Notes: generated by a model from the sequence alone, not told the origin. 64,000 nucleotides of DNA from Tanypteryx hageni (GCA_028673005.1 CM054116.1:80736572-80800571); one strand, 5' to 3'; positions 1 to 12,240 are shown, counted from the first letter of the stretch. Made by a program: numbers and translations.

Positions 1-192
1 TCTTCCATTTACTCTCAATTTTAGCTATCGGAAAGTCATGTGCTGTCTACAGGAAATACCAATATTGTTTCAATGTTCCACAGTTTATCCATTCAGTGTA
101 TCATTATAAGTCTAAATACAAAATCTGGTTGGATATGAAGCTAAAATGGCGGAGTTCAACGAGCATTACATATGTAAGGACAGGTTGAAATT

Positions 193-1149
193 TCATCCCC
201 AAAACCCAACTATGCTCTTCCTTTTGATCATATTAGACAGCATGCCAAGTTTGGTGGATCTAGGATCAGGCTTGTGGATCTGTATATCTGAACAAACTAA
301 TAGACAAACACTTTGAATTATGTCAGAGATAAGGTAGGGCTGAAGCTTTTCGTCTTTCAAATCCACTTCCCCCATTGCTGTATTATATTCTAAAATACAG
401 AGAGGTTTAAATTTTCTATCTTTTCCCAAAAATGTTTGCAATGGAAAGTTGTAATGAATGATACAGATTATTTATCCTTCCATTTCATAACCATAATTCC
501 ATTGCTTGTCTTTGCAATATGCTCTCCCTTCCTCAGCTTGGCAGCTTTGACTTCATTTAGAATATTATTTCAATTTAAATGCAAAGTTTCAGATACATTT
601 GTGCCTCGATTCATCAAAACATTTAGCCAAATCAGGTGAACTATAATAATTATCCATTCATAAATTATAACCTTTTGTGAATGTTTAATTAATTTAATCA
701 CTATTGCAGATGTTTTGAGTCCATCTGGGGTTTCTAAATTAGAAATTATCAATTCTGAGACAGAGTAAACAATAAACTTCCAAAAGTAACCATTGTCGGA
801 TTTGTCAAGTTTTTATGCCAAATTCTGTTGCTTTAAAAGGAATATATTGCAAGAATGACAGACATCCATTCCAAAGTGTAAGAGGTTCATCAACAGCAAC
901 ATTATCCTTTAGCAAAAAGATAATTTGAAATTTATTCTTCATATAATCAATAATAGGTTGAATTTTGAGGTTTTTTGTTTCCGGAATAATTAAATATTTC
1001 TTAATTATCAACAAAATAAAAAAATTTGAGATGCTTTCAAATCTACCTTGAGACATTGTTTTGGGACAAATTCTAGTTTCCGAAAGTGTATTTCTTGAAA
1101 AGTAAGAACGGATTGTAGGATTTTGTGCAATGCTGAAAAATGCACTCAT
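193..1149 (-). pseudogene. piggyBac-like transposase, central and C-terminal remains
   Basis: Reading the minus strand from 1149 downward gives a 114-residue segment containing FESISNFF, IQPIIDYMKNKF and VAVDEPLTLW. This matches the order of the conserved central block of piggyBac (DDE_Tnp_1_7) transposases. Further down, in other frames, come MDNYYSSPDLAKCF and YNTAMGEVDLKD, which match the family's 'WYTSP' and 'YNxxMGGVD' blocks. Frames change and stops interrupt, so it cannot be functional. The N-terminal part may be the acidic segment at 2775-2965, separated from it by a repeat insertion. Family assignment is by recognition of motifs; TTAA-flanked ends were not found. Confidence 0.72.
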
Positions 1150-1893
1150 CTGCTAATCTGTGATGAGTGAAAATTTTTAGTTGATGAGTAAAATATTCAA
1201 TAGAGCAGTTTCAGTTTAATCAGCAATTATTTATACATTATACCTATTGTTGAATTGAAATATTTGGAAAAATTGCCAAGCTACTTAATTCAGTGAATGT
1301 TGCGGTTGCTAGGAAGTAGCTAACTACAGTCACTTCTACAAACACATCCAGGAGATATCCCTACACTGTGCATACCTTTAAACCTGATAAGTCCATAGAC
1401 TAGTGGTACTTTAGTGCAAAAACTGCAAGACATGTTCAAGGTCATAAATGCCATGTTTCTGGAAGATATGAATAGTAAGTTTCATTGAACTATTGCCTGC
1501 TCATAGTCTTATGTCACTGATAATATGCATGTTTTTTATATTAATTGTCATGTAGACTGATGTAAATAAAAATATATTTTGTGTAATATACTTGATTGAA
1601 TATTGATAGTTATATCTGGCAAAAATGAAAATAAAGTTATAGGTCAACGAAAGTCTAAATAATTAACATTTCATTTTGGGCACTGAGGGTTATTTTTCGC
1701 TCACTAGCCTTGGGGACTCTTGGATGCTGGCAATTTTCAGCTGATAAGTGAGATATTTGTCTGACTGATGAGCCAGCATGAAATTTTTAAAGCACTGACA
1801 ATACCCATCAATGTTACGAATACCAAATACATAACTTTCAGCTATATCTACAGTTTTCATTTGATAAATTGAGATCTGAAGGATAATTCTACA
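1150..1893. other. Non-coding AT-rich stretch
   Basis: I see no coding segment, structural RNA or clear repeat here. It lies between piggyBac remains and repeat copy R1-A and may include decayed transposon sequence. The open frame on the minus strand at 1690-2010 runs antisense into the repeat and is not a gene. Confidence 0.5.
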
Positions 1894-2572
1894 TTTTTCC
1901 TTTCTCCATATATGTAGTATAGGGGAAAGTATTGTATTAATGAAAAAAATCGACTTCGAGATTTCAACGGATATACACGTTTTGAGGTCCCCTGAACATG
2001 TTTTGACCATTTTCTCGATGATGTCTGTGTATGTGATAGCTTTTTGTGGGTGCTCTAACTCAAAAACTATTAATCAAGTCAACGCGAAATTTTATATTTA
2101 ACATTTTTATAAAAGTCTGAAGAACTGATTAGTTTTGGTAAAAATCGGTCGCCAGGAAGTGGGTGTTTACTCATCCCACTTATCCGTTATATTGAAATAT
2201 TTGATAAATGTAAAAATGTATTGGAATAAAAGTTGTAGGAAATTTAATTTTATACAACCTTTGTTTGGAACATTTTTCCATATAATGCTTTGTTTAAGAG
2301 ATATTTTATATTTTTAACTGCCATCACCATGCCACCTACAGACTATTGATGCTTAGTTACGTCATACTTAGTAACACTCCTTTTTTTTCTTAATTTTTGG
2401 AGCTTTGTGGCTATATCCAATATCAGAATGCTATGGTTTGAGTTTATTTCTGTTCTTTGTAAAGTCTAAAAATTTTTCGGTTTCTTAGAATATTTATTAT
2501 TATGTAACCTATTGGAATTTTTAGAAATATTACAGATATGGAGAAAGTTATGTGGTGGCCACATCAGATTTT
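1894..2572 (+). repeat. Dispersed repeat R1, copy A (about 0.68 kb)
   Basis: The segment starts with a T-rich leader and 'TTTCTCCATATATG', followed by 'AGTATAGGGGAAAGTATT', and ends 'GGTGGCCACATCAGATTTT'. The same order of blocks recurs at 33319-33960, 34242-34948, 35640-36087, 26905-27760 and, in pieces, at 61620-61700 and 63240-63380. There is no convincing ORF. Precise ends come from copy C, which interrupts a LINE reading frame and is flanked by TA. This suggests a non-autonomous TA-targeting element, although no terminal inverted repeats are obvious. Confidence 0.75.
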
Positions 2573-2774
2573 TTAAAGTAATTTTCTGCATACTGATTAA
2601 TCTCCAAAACAATTACTTCAATTAAGGTTTGACTGAAAAAATTTGTAAAAGACTCGAGAACATTAGTGATAGAAATAGTTGGACTACATATACCAGTAAA
2701 AGGAATTTTTTTTAGAATATTCCAATAGTCAATATCTGCACAATTCCAAGATGAATGAAGATCTTAAGCCTTAC

Positions 2775-2965
2775 ATGATGAACCACCATTATTTTTATCT
2801 TCATTCTCAGGAACTTCGAGCAGGCCAGCAAAATCAACTTCGTTCTCACTTGAGCTGTCACTGCCTAAATCTATCTTCTTCATCTTCAAGCTGATGTTCA
2901 ATTTCCTCTTCTTTCAAAAGAGAACCACTCATACATGACTCCATTGCTTTGCAGATAGTAGCACT
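2775..2965 (-). pseudogene. Acidic N-terminal segment, probably of the same piggyBac-like transposase
   Basis: The minus strand reads MSGSLLKEEEIEHQLEDEED and then, after a one-base frame change, SDSSSENEVDFAGLLEVPEN. Acidic, Ser/Asp-rich N-termini are usual before the catalytic core of piggyBac transposases, and orientation and position agree with the core remains at 193-1149. The link is inferred because the intervening DNA is repeat R1-A plus unrecognisable sequence. Confidence 0.4.
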
Positions 2966-3270
2966 AAGAGCAAGGTTATCTCAGCTTCTTTTCTCAAAAG
3001 AAAATTTTTGACTGAGGCATAGGAAGCAAAACGTGATGCAATGCATACTGGCCAACTCAGAATTTAATAAAGGGTGACACAAACCAGCTACCAATGAAGG
3101 ATACACAAAGGGAAAATGACACAATAACTGAAAGTGATGACCATGCACGTCCACTCCAGCAGACTCAACTCGAAGAGATAAGAAAAAAGTTTTGATAGAT
3201 CATATTTGAGTGATAAATCATGTACACTTATTAGATGACTATGATGCACAATCTTACTAATAGAATAGAA

Positions 3271-3672
3271 TCTCGGTTTCTCTGTATCTCCATATTTTAT
3301 ATGGAAGTTACGTTTACGAGAAGCAATGCAGCATAATTTTCATTTGCATTTTTAAATTACTTACTTAAAAGCATTGTATGAATATGGTACTTGAACCAAA
3401 CAACTCCCTGAGGATTAAAAATTCATTTTCCTATCATCGACTTTCAAACATGTGTCGAACTGGAACATATATCATATTCATTTTGAATAAGAAGATTTCA
3501 CATTTTTTGGGTTAAAAATCATGCATCATCAAGGGCAGTCATATTGTTGCTTCTTTCCTGTCAGTCTCCCTACCATCCATTTTTTTTTAACTAAATGCAT
3601 GCAATAATAAGTACAAGAATTTAATTTAAATAATATATCCCTTCCCATCATATGGATGGGCTTTTGCACTAG
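3271..3672 (+). mobile_element. Short non-autonomous Helitron
   Basis: The 5' end is A|TCTCGGTTTCTCTG. The 3' end has the Helitron signature: stem CCCATC / GATGGG (3646-3662 region), eight bases, then CTAG (3669-3672) followed by T. Insertion between A and T without a target duplication is the Helitron rule. A second, inverted copy lacking the terminal hairpin lies at 28195-28553; it shares the CTGTCAGTCTCCCTACCATCC block and the 5' TCTC(A/G)GT-type start. There is no coding capacity. Confidence 0.72.
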
Positions 3673-3860
3673 TCCTTTGAGTGCCAAAAAAATATTTTTT
3701 GAAGGAGTGCACTGGAACGACTGCATGGCAAGAAACGCGAATAGGGCTTACCCTGAGTTGCCACCATGTGGTTGATAACTTTTGCGAGTTAACGACATGT
3801 TAGAAGGAAAACTGGAAGGAAATAAAGAAATAGGTAGGAAAAGGTTTCAGCTGATAGACA

Positions 3861-6574
3861 CAGAGGCAGATTTATGCACAGGCGCATGAGGCATTAGCTG
3901 GGGGCCTCGTCGAATCGAGGGTCTCACTAAAAGTCGATTTTAGCCCAAAACTTCTTCTTCCCCTTCTTTTCCAAAAATCTAAAATATTCTCCCTTTTTCC
4001 TCAGCCATAGTTGCCCCCTGTTGAGCAACGAAGCCCAGTCCTAGGGCATTGCTGCAAAACAAAGCCATGCTACCCTAACTACCTCCGATTTTCCTTTGGG
4101 TCGTTCTCTTCATTTATGATGGGAAAGTGGCCCTGTTCTATATCTACCATCTTCCTTCATGAAGCATAGGAGGAGGGAGAGTGTGAAAGATGAGGATGGA
4201 AGCTTCAATAAATGTGCTGCTTGTCATTAAGCAGTTCTCTTCCATGTGATATCCTCCCCCACTGTGCGTCCTAGGAAATTTATCCTTGGAAAATGTTCTT
4301 TTCTCGATTCTGAAAAAGGGGTTTTCCAAATGCAATTGGAAATCCCCTACTACCCTAAGGGTCAATGCTCCGCAAGATCCCATCAACCCCTTCAATCTCC
4401 AATAGTATGCATCATTTTCAGTCTTACTTTGCAAGTTGTTGGAGAAAGATCAATGGTATAAATGATTCACATAAGTAAATTGGGGGCACCACTTTACAGG
4501 TGACTAATAATGAACTTTCCATCATATCTTGTAAAATATAGATCATATCAAAAAAGTTTTTAAGTAAAAGTTGTTGAACAAGTATAATATTTATTTTTCT
4601 AAACATGTTTATCGTAGGGGTAGCCATTATCAATAAAATAAAGCTAGAAAATCGTAATTTATTTTGAACTTATTGTTATAAAATTTTCTGCATGGATAAT
4701 TAATTGTTGCTGGGATAAACAATCTCTTGAAATAAGCTTAATTTCTTAACGTGTGCATGCAGAATTTCAAAAGCGGACGGAAATGGATTATCTAAGACAG
4801 AAAAAGAACATAAGCATAAAGAATACAATAACTTAACTAACGATATGTATGTTTTAAATAATTTTAGATCATTTGATTAATTGAAAGAGTAGAAAATAAA
4901 TCAATAAATTAAAATTTTATCATTTCCAGGACATCATTTCTAATCGATCATTTTGCAGTATGTAGTACTTATACTAAAATTGCATAATTATGCTAATTGA
5001 TGCATCAAGTTAGAGTAGGAAAAAAATTTTAGTGGATCGAGAGACGTAATAGGGTCGTGGTTTTGTGCTGTTTTATGACATGCGTTTGCTAAAACTATAA
5101 CTTATGATTTAGAATATTCCATCACACTAAACACACCTATTTTTGATACACTGTATACTTTACTAACTTGTTTCCATAATGTTACAAATGATGCACATTT
5201 CTTAAAATTTTCAATGTTTTAGCACATCTAGAAGTGCCATAATGCTAATCTAATTGTTTAAATTTGAAAAAGTTTAATGGCCAGAATATATTTTTAAATA
5301 TTAATTAAATTTTGTATACCGTGCTCTAATAACCTGAAAATATTTAGCTCTCTAGCTCGTTCAATAGAATTGTCTAAACATTTGTATCCTTATCATATCT
5401 ATACTACACTCTTGCTTCTTACTTATGGTATAGGATAGGGGTGGGCAAACCAAGACCCATGTGAGCATTTTATGTGGCCCGCTATGCCATTATGAAAGCA
5501 ACCATAATATAAAATACAGATAATTTCAGCTTAAAATTAAGGCCGGAAAACCTTTTCCAGTGAGTGATGTTAAGGGGATAACATATTATTTATTATGGAT
5601 TTTCACCAACAGAATCTTTCCCATTAGCTCAAATCACTTCCTATATGAACCCTAACGTGGTACGCTGAAACATTTTATCTGTTTATGTGGTCCATCTAAG
5701 AAGCTGCAATTGTTAATGTGCCATGTAAAAAGTTTGCCCACCCCTGATATAAGAGGATAAAAATGTTAGGTATGCACATACCTCTAGAAGAGTTTGGGAC
5801 TAGAAATTTTTCATGTCAGTAGGACTATGTTCATAACTGACTAGATAAATAAAAAAATCTCAAAAAAGTATAATGATGTGGCCGCAAAAAATTTGCAAAA
5901 TTAAAAAAAAATTAATTATTGTTTTTCTTATTTTTTGCTAGGAAACTCCAGAAATGTTTATTTGAATTATTTTACTTTTAAATAGATAATAGAGATAGAT
6001 TATAATATTTTAAGTATAAAATAATTTTTTATTTGTATAAAATAGGAAATAGCAGTGCCATTATGTAAGGATTTGTAGAAAATCCAATTAAAAATGTCTA
6101 CTTGGGGAAATGTTTTTGCTAGCCATTTTCATTGATACAAATAGTATATCACATTCTAATAACTCATCAGTTGCATTTCTAAAAGAATCAGAATCACTAT
6201 TGGCTTTGTATTATTGTTGTTGTTACACTTTAGTCCATAGTTTCAGATGCACACTTCTCACACCTACATAGAAATGTTCTTACATTTTGTTATTTTAAAA
6301 ATATTTTTGCTATGCTAAATGTTGTATTTTTTATGAAAACTGATTTTTTAGTTTTTTGTGGATAAATGTATTTTCTTTTTACTTTAATGGAATAAATGTT
6401 GTAGTTATAAAATTGTAATGTATTTTATTTATTTACTGGATATAAAATGTTTGTTAACAATGTGTATTTTTGTCAATTTATATTTTCGTAACCTAAATCA
6501 ATGAGTCATTTTCTGGAGGGGGCTTCAAATTAATCGTTGTGCCTCAGGCCTCTGTAAAGCTAAATCCACCTCTG
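3861..6574. mobile_element. hAT-type element, decayed, 2.7 kb
   Basis: The ends are inverted: CAGAGGCAGATTTA at the left and TAAATCCACCTCTG at the right (12 of 14 match). They are followed inward by GCGCATGAGGC versus GCCTCAGGCC. The flanking octamers GATAGACA (3853-3860) and GAGAGACA (6575-6582) match at 7 of 8 positions, the target-site length of hAT elements. I recognise no transposase inside. The open frames at 4144-4460 show no family motif. A smaller element (5436-5745) is nested inside. Confidence 0.6.
5436..5745. mobile_element. MITE with hAT-like termini (GGGGTGGGCAAAC)
   Basis: The left end TAGGGGTGGGCAAAC and right end GTTTGCCCACCCCTG are near-perfect inverted repeats, about 310 bp apart. 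Flanks GTATAGGA and ATATAAGA match at 6 of 8, consistent with an old 8-bp target duplication. It has no ORF and sits inside the larger element at 3861-6574. Confidence 0.65.
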
Positions 6575-6876
6575 GAGAGACAACTTGAAAAGAAAAGCAA
6601 GCTATCAAGACATGAAGAAGACTACGAAAAATAGGAGTTTGTGGAGAACCAGGTTTAACCGAGAACAATCACAGATGTCTTTGTATGGACTACCTATGAT
6701 GATGATGTCATTTTGTTAAAACTCTTTATTTGTTAGCTTAAGCTTTTTCTTGTCATGTGGCCCCCCAGCTCCCTCTTCCCTGACAGGGAAATGGAAGGCC
6801 ATATGCAAAACCTTGCCCAGGGCTCATGTCAGCTCTAGGCAGCCCTGTCTGATAGTTCTGAATTTGAAGTGCTGCC
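6575..6876. other. Spacer between hAT-type element and LINE
   Basis: No gene or element boundary is recognised. The short open frame at 6750-6953 runs across the LINE tail and is not credible. Confidence 0.4.
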
Positions 6877-8825
6877 TGTTTATTTATTTTTTCAATTTTA
6901 TTTATTCAAAGTTTTACATACAGCAAAACTGCCATTTTACAGTGAAATGCTAACAATATAAATAATTAATAATAATAAAATAGGAAATGCGGATTACAAT
7001 CAAGTGATAGCATAAAATATTAAATGGAAATAAATAAAATACATGATTCAAGAGGGAAAGGAATAAAACATTGTTTAATTAGGGGAAATATGTGACTGCC
7101 TGCTTTGTGAAAGTTTTTGACTGTAAGAAAAATGGATCAATAATTAAGGGTAGCAAATTTAAGAGAGACGGAATAGGAAAGAAAAGAGTGTTTACAGAGA
7201 GAAAACTTGGAAGATGATAGATGAAGCAAGGAAGAAGAACGGTATTTCTCGAGGGAACTCGAAAATTTGATACATGATATTAAGTCAGGACAATCTATAA
7301 TAGAATTTAAAATATTATAAATAAAGGAAATATCATTTTTATGTCGAATAGTGGAAAGATTGTCCAAGTGGAGTGCAGATTAAATAGCAGTAATTGAGGC
7401 ATTATGAAAAGTCACACGAAATTTCACAATTTTAAGAAAAAAATTTAAAACACAGTCAAGGGATGAAAGATTAGAAGAAGCAGGCATAGACCAATTGGGG
7501 AGCAATACGTAATAACAGGTAGGACAACTGAGGAAAAATACATTCTGTGCTAAAGGGCTTCTGATATCCGTAAAGCGATACAGAATGCCTAGAAGAGACA
7601 TACATTTATTTTTAACTGCCATTATATGGTCTGAAAAATTTAGTTTATAATCAGTAGTAACACCAAGATCTTTCTGTTGTAGGACTCTTGTCAGCAACTC
7701 AGAATTAATGGAGTAGTTAAAACATACTGGACTTCTACAAAGTGTAATAGACATGATGTTACATTTCATTAAGTTTAATTTTAGCTTCCAAACCTCACAC
7801 CATTTTGATACTAGATCAATGGATTGTTGGAAAGATACACAATCGGCTACTGATTCAACCTGCTTAAATATTTTGCAGTCGTCTGCATACAGAAGTCACT
7901 CAACATCTGCAGAATGGAGGCAGGAAGCGAGGTCATCAACATATAGGTTAAATAGGTAGGACCCAAGGACACTGCCCTGCGGGACACCAGAGATAATAGG
8001 AGACCAGTCTGATGAAATGCCATATATTACAACCCTCTGAGTTCGATTATCCAAAAAACTGCTTAAGAGATTCAGAAAATTCCCATGAATATTAAATCGA
8101 GTGTTGAGCTTTTGAATTAGGAGACTATGATTTAAAGAGTCCAAGGCCTTTGAGAAGTCTAGGTATACCGTGTCTGAGATTTGTCTGCAATGGCTTTGAT
8201 AGTATAATTTTGAAATACTGCTATGTTGGTCAAGCAGGATCAGCCAGGAAGAAAATCATGCTGATTTGCAGAGATATATGGTGATGTAAAATAGTATAAA
8301 CGATTTAGAATAATTCTTTCACAAATAGAGGAAAAAATTGGGAGTAAAGAAATAGGGGGATAATTAGAAACATCTTGTTTGGAACCAGACTTATAAATAG
8401 ATGTAACATTGGCAGATTTCCATTATGAAGGAAATGTGCCAAGGGAAAAGCAACGGTTAAAGATAATAGAAAGTGGAATGGATAAGGAGGAAGCACAATT
8501 ACGAAGCAACACAGGGCTGATACCATCAGAGCCAGGAGTTTGATAGGGAGAAATTTTGCAGATAAACTCTAAAACTTCTTTTGGGGTTGTATTAAGGAGA
8601 GAAAGTGAAAGATTACATACTGGTGACAAAGAAAAGTCATGATTAAGAGGGAGAGTGGAGTTGGTAGGGGGAGCAAAACAATTTGAGAAAAATTTGTTAA
8701 AAAAAGCTGACTTGTAAGGGCCAACAGCTGTCTCATTGCCATAACAAATTTCATCTCCCAAAACCTTAATTTGTATTCATCACAACACTCTATAAGTCCC
8801 CTATAGATTGATTTACAAGTCATGG
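6877..8825 (-). pseudogene. Non-LTR retrotransposon (CR1/Jockey-like), reverse transcriptase part
   Basis: In minus-strand order the pieces are: the pre-RT block around 8761-8425 with TPGSDGISPVLLRNC; the RT block at 8144-7896 with SGVPQGSVLGSYLFNLYVDDL; a YADDCKIF catalytic box at about 7890-7870 in another frame; and a thumb/C-terminal block at 7769-7380 with LGVTTDYKLNFSDHI. The 3' end is marked by an AATAAATAAA-type A/T tail (6877-6910 on the plus strand as TTTATTTATTTTTT). The endonuclease part is missing, so it is 5'-truncated. Several frameshifts make it inactive. Clade is uncertain between CR1 and Jockey. Confidence 0.85.
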
Positions 8826-9363
8826 ATTATTGCAAAAGCATTTGATAATTGGTTAACTACATCTGTCACAAAGTGGGAAAATACTGCCTTAAGTCTAACA
8901 GTGCTCTCAAGAATTGACTCATTATTGATGACCCAGAACATTCTATAAATTTCTCTGGCCTCTACCCTCATGTCAATCTATGTGATTAAACTGTAAGGGT
9001 TGCTCCCAAAATTAGTCAGTTACCCATAAATAATTCATTTTCAGGTAAAATAAAATAAAATCACAGTAAGGGGTAGTTATTGGGTTTTTAAAATTTTTAA
9101 ACAAATCAGGTTTTAATGAAAGCAAAGCAATCACATTTTTAAAGAATTTGGGTTAAAACAGGTTTACTAGAAATAAAATTTTTTATCAGTGCACATTATA
9201 TTGTCTTACCCATCATACAGTAAAAAACAGGTTCTACTTCAATTTATGTTTACATAGAGTATTATGTGCATGCAGAGAGTATCCTTTGTTGCTCTATTCC
9301 TCTCTGGAGTTTTTAAATTACACAAATGGCTAAACGATTGTTCCACACCACAACTACCTGTAG
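8826..9363. other. Non-coding stretch
   Basis: AT-rich sequence between a LINE remnant and a hAT remnant. No motif, RNA gene or repeat is recognised. Confidence 0.45.
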
Positions 9364-10407
9364 TCATACATAAGTGTTAAAGCAGTCTTGCTTAGTGATG
9401 GGTATTGAGCTCCAACATGTACCCAAAAGATCAAAATATTCAAGTCTTGACTTTCTGGTGAGGGTTCTTCTAAATAGGCTGAAAGTTCGGTTTTGAATTG
9501 CTTCACAAAGACTTAATAGCTGACCATGGTAGTCAAAATTTTTGGCAAGCATTGATTTGTAAAATGGATCTAACACAAAAGCCTTCTTCCATATTTCTTT
9601 GATTGATGTGTTAATATTTCTGTTCATTGCAGAAATCCATTTTAAAGAAAGAACTTCAGAAAACTCTTTAAATGCTTCAATAACTGCTGTAGTGTCACAA
9701 AGTGTATTCATAACAGCAGCACAAATGCCCATTTCTAGTGGTTTCCAGAAATGTTGCATTTGTTCCTTCAAGCATACATTGACAGTTTGGTTGTTGATGT
9801 ATGATTGGTGAACTAGTTTCAAGCTCTTCTGAAAATTGATGATTCGTGTTAATTGCTCTTCTAAGTATAATAGCAAAGTGTCAAATTCATTGAGATCAAA
9901 TGACTCAACAATTGCTTGGAGGTCAGCTCCTTTTTTACCATCGATGCCTCTGAATCTGACAAAAATTTGTTTATGCTATCCCACATTTTGATAGTTATTT
10001 TTAAACTTTCATAAAAACTAGCCCAATGAACAGGTACAACTGCTGAAGGTTTGATGCCAGAAATGTCTAAACTGCTACATGTGGCTAAAAATTTACCGTA
10101 CCGTTTAGGCAAATGTTTAAAAACAGCTCCTAGCTTAATAACAAATTTCCTAGCTGGATTCATAGCTTGACAGTTAATGGCTTTATCAACAGCAACATGA
10201 ATTAAGAGGGGTATATCAGTGACATTTAGAGGATGTGGTCCACTGTCATAATCCTGAATGTTTGAAACCAATGCTTTCATGTATTCAGCACTATGGTATG
10301 CTGAGAACATCTTCCCATTGTTTGCCAATTTTTTTCCATAATACATTGTTAGTGACCATTACAAAAGAAATGTCTACTAAAAACTATGACTTGTTTCTGC
10401 TACCATC

Positions 10408-11684
10408 CAGTGGCGGCTCGTAGCTAAAATTAGTGGGGGTGCTGCTCCAGAAAATTTTTAGCCTTTGTTTTAAAATTGTGTAAAAGGAAAAAAACATGTA
10501 TAAAAAGAAAATTTATTCAGGAACTTGATAAAATCTTAACAAAAAAAACCAAACATTTTTTACTTTAACTTAAATAGTTACAGTTCAAGCATGATCTATT
10601 CATTTAAAAATGAAATCCATTCTTCTTGTTTTAATTTGCGCAAAAAGTTCAATAATTTTCTCCTTGATCTCTGGATGACAATTGAGGAAAATTTTCTCCA
10701 TTGAAAGTACTGCAAGCGCATTTAGTCTTTCCGAATTCATAGTGCTTCTTAAAAAAGTTTTTATTCTTTTCAATGTTGAAAAGCAGCGCTCTGCCTCTGA
10801 TGTAGTCATGGGAATTGTCAAGAGGATTTTTATCAGTTTCGTAATTTCACTAAAAACATCATCTAGATTATTTTCCAAGATAAATTTCAGCAGCTCAATT
10901 AATTTGCAATATTCATGAATATCAGTGCAAAACAGTGCATTTTTTACTTCACAGCCGCAAAGCCAACTTTTCCGTTGGTACCATTCAGAATTAAAGCTAC
11001 GAATATATTTCTTGTTGTTGCTTTTGCCTGGCTGAGATATTAGAATATCAGGTGTTGAACGACCTCTTTTCTTAACTGTAACTTTCTCATGGAGAGATAG
11101 CTGTGAAAACTTAAGCTGTTGAAGTTCACTTACAGTCACAGAACTTATTTCTTGGGGATGCAAGGCCATGGTTAAAGTTTTCTGTTAAATAAAAGAACTG
11201 AAAAAAATGAATCAAATAGAATAGCTGGAAGCAGAATAATAATCTAATTCTACACTCTTCTACACTATATCACATTCAATAATATGGTACACGGTTTTTA
11301 AGCACAACACACGCTGAGTAAAAGAAAACTTCCTTCCACCATCACGCCAGAGCCGGCACTGCGAGAGCAACAGTGCTCTCTCTACCTGGCAGTCCCGCCT
11401 TCCTCCCCACCCCCCCTCCTATGTGTGCATGCACACAACAGTCAAACACCACGTCGCTGGCACTGTGAAGCGCACAGTTCCATACAAAGATTTTTGTATC
11501 TTTTTCATAAACTGGGGGATGGCTACTGAAGTACTGACATTAAGCTTAAGGAATATATATTGTACTACAAAAATAAAGAAAGAATTAAAGAAAAAAGGAC
11601 TCGTTATATTAAATGTTATCGATAATATCAAGTGGAAATAGGGGGTGCTGCACTTCCGCAGTGCCTATACACGAGCCGCCACTG
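10408..11684 (-). mobile_element. Young hAT element, internally deleted, 1277 bp, with TIRs and TSD
   Basis: The termini CAGTGGCGGCTCGT and ACGAGCCGCCACTG are perfect inverted repeats. The flanking octamers CTACCATC at 10400-10407 and 11685-11692 are identical, the classic 8-bp hAT duplication. It carries one intact minus-strand ORF (10600-11169). A very similar but shorter copy lies at 41120-41836. The perfect duplication and high similarity between copies point to recent movement, so an autonomous relative probably exists elsewhere in the genome. Confidence 0.93.
10600..11169 (-). CDS. Truncated hAT protein: TTF-type finger fragment joined to hAT C-terminal dimerisation domain
   Basis: This is an uninterrupted 189-residue ORF inside the young hAT element. 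Residues about 50-85 (KKYIRSFNSEWYQRKSWL, ALFC) match the start of the TTF zinc finger that precedes ZMYM6/ZNF862-like hAT transposases. From about residue 105 the sequence is the family's C-terminal dimerisation region (LLTIPMTTSEAERCFSTLKR, followed by a leucine-rich tail). The whole DDE/RNase H-like catalytic core between them is missing, so the protein cannot cut DNA. Either an internal deletion happened to stay in frame or the form was kept. DNA-binding plus dimerising fragments of transposases, such as the P-element KP protein, can repress transposition. Such a role here is only a hypothesis. Confidence 0.7.
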   Translation of the reverse strand: MALHPQEISSVTVSELQQLKFSQLSLHEKVTVKKRGRSTPDILISQPGKSNNKKYIRSFNSEWYQRKSWLCGCEVKNALFCTDIHEYCKLIELLKFILENNLDDVFSEITKLIKILLTIPMTTSEAERCFSTLKRIKTFLRSTMNSERLNALAVLSMEKIFLNCHPEIKEKIIELFAQIKTRRMDFIFK

Positions 11685-12240
11685 CTACCATCATAATATG
11701 CCACCCAAGTATTTATGGTCAATCACTCAACTACATCGCTAGTTTCATCAATAATGAAACTAATTTTGACATCTTTCACTGACACTCTTATTACATCCAA
11801 GTTCTTGTTGAATACTTGAGGCAAATATTTTTTTAATAGCACAACATACTTCAGCATAGTTTGTATTGCAGGACAGTACTGTTTTACAAAGTCACCCACA
11901 TGGCTTTATACTCAAACCAGCATGAACAAAATCACGAATCATAACTTATTGCTTCTTTTTCTTCTCTTTTTGTCTTACTTGCATCTCAATCAGTGTTGGC
12001 TGTTGGCATGAAGTTGAAGGTATGGCATTTGAAGCTGCATCACATAATTTTCCATGCCATGAAGAAGCAAAATATTTTTACCTGGTTCAAACAGAAAATT
12101 TTACGAAGCAGTATTCACACTACAGCATTTTCATCGCATTTAAAAACTTGGAAGTCTGGATATTCAGAAATTCAATTCGAAACTTTTTCTTTCCTGACCC
12201 AAAATAAAAAGACCCTCAAAAATGTTTAAAATAATCTAAA

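Larger units (their letters stand above)
9364..12240 (-). pseudogene. hAT-superfamily transposase, broken, with a nested element
   Basis: Read on the minus strand from 12240, a BED-finger-like piece (CEYCFVKFSV, then a His-containing stretch) is followed by a segment with CPAIQTMLKYV and VKISFIIDETSDVVE. The latter is the hAT catalytic 'DETTD' region. After the insertion at 10408-11684 the frame resumes, followed by KRYGKFLATCSSL and the long C-terminal part (9876-9364). Several stops and frame changes are present. The closest family resemblance is to CGG-repeat-binding-protein/ZBED-like hATs; this is by motif only. Removing the nested element and one target-site copy gives a continuous reading VAYYDGSRNKS across the junction. 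Confidence 0.72.

Noticed and set aside
1690..2010. 106-residue minus-strand ORF
   Set aside because: It is antisense to repeat R1-A and has no family motif.
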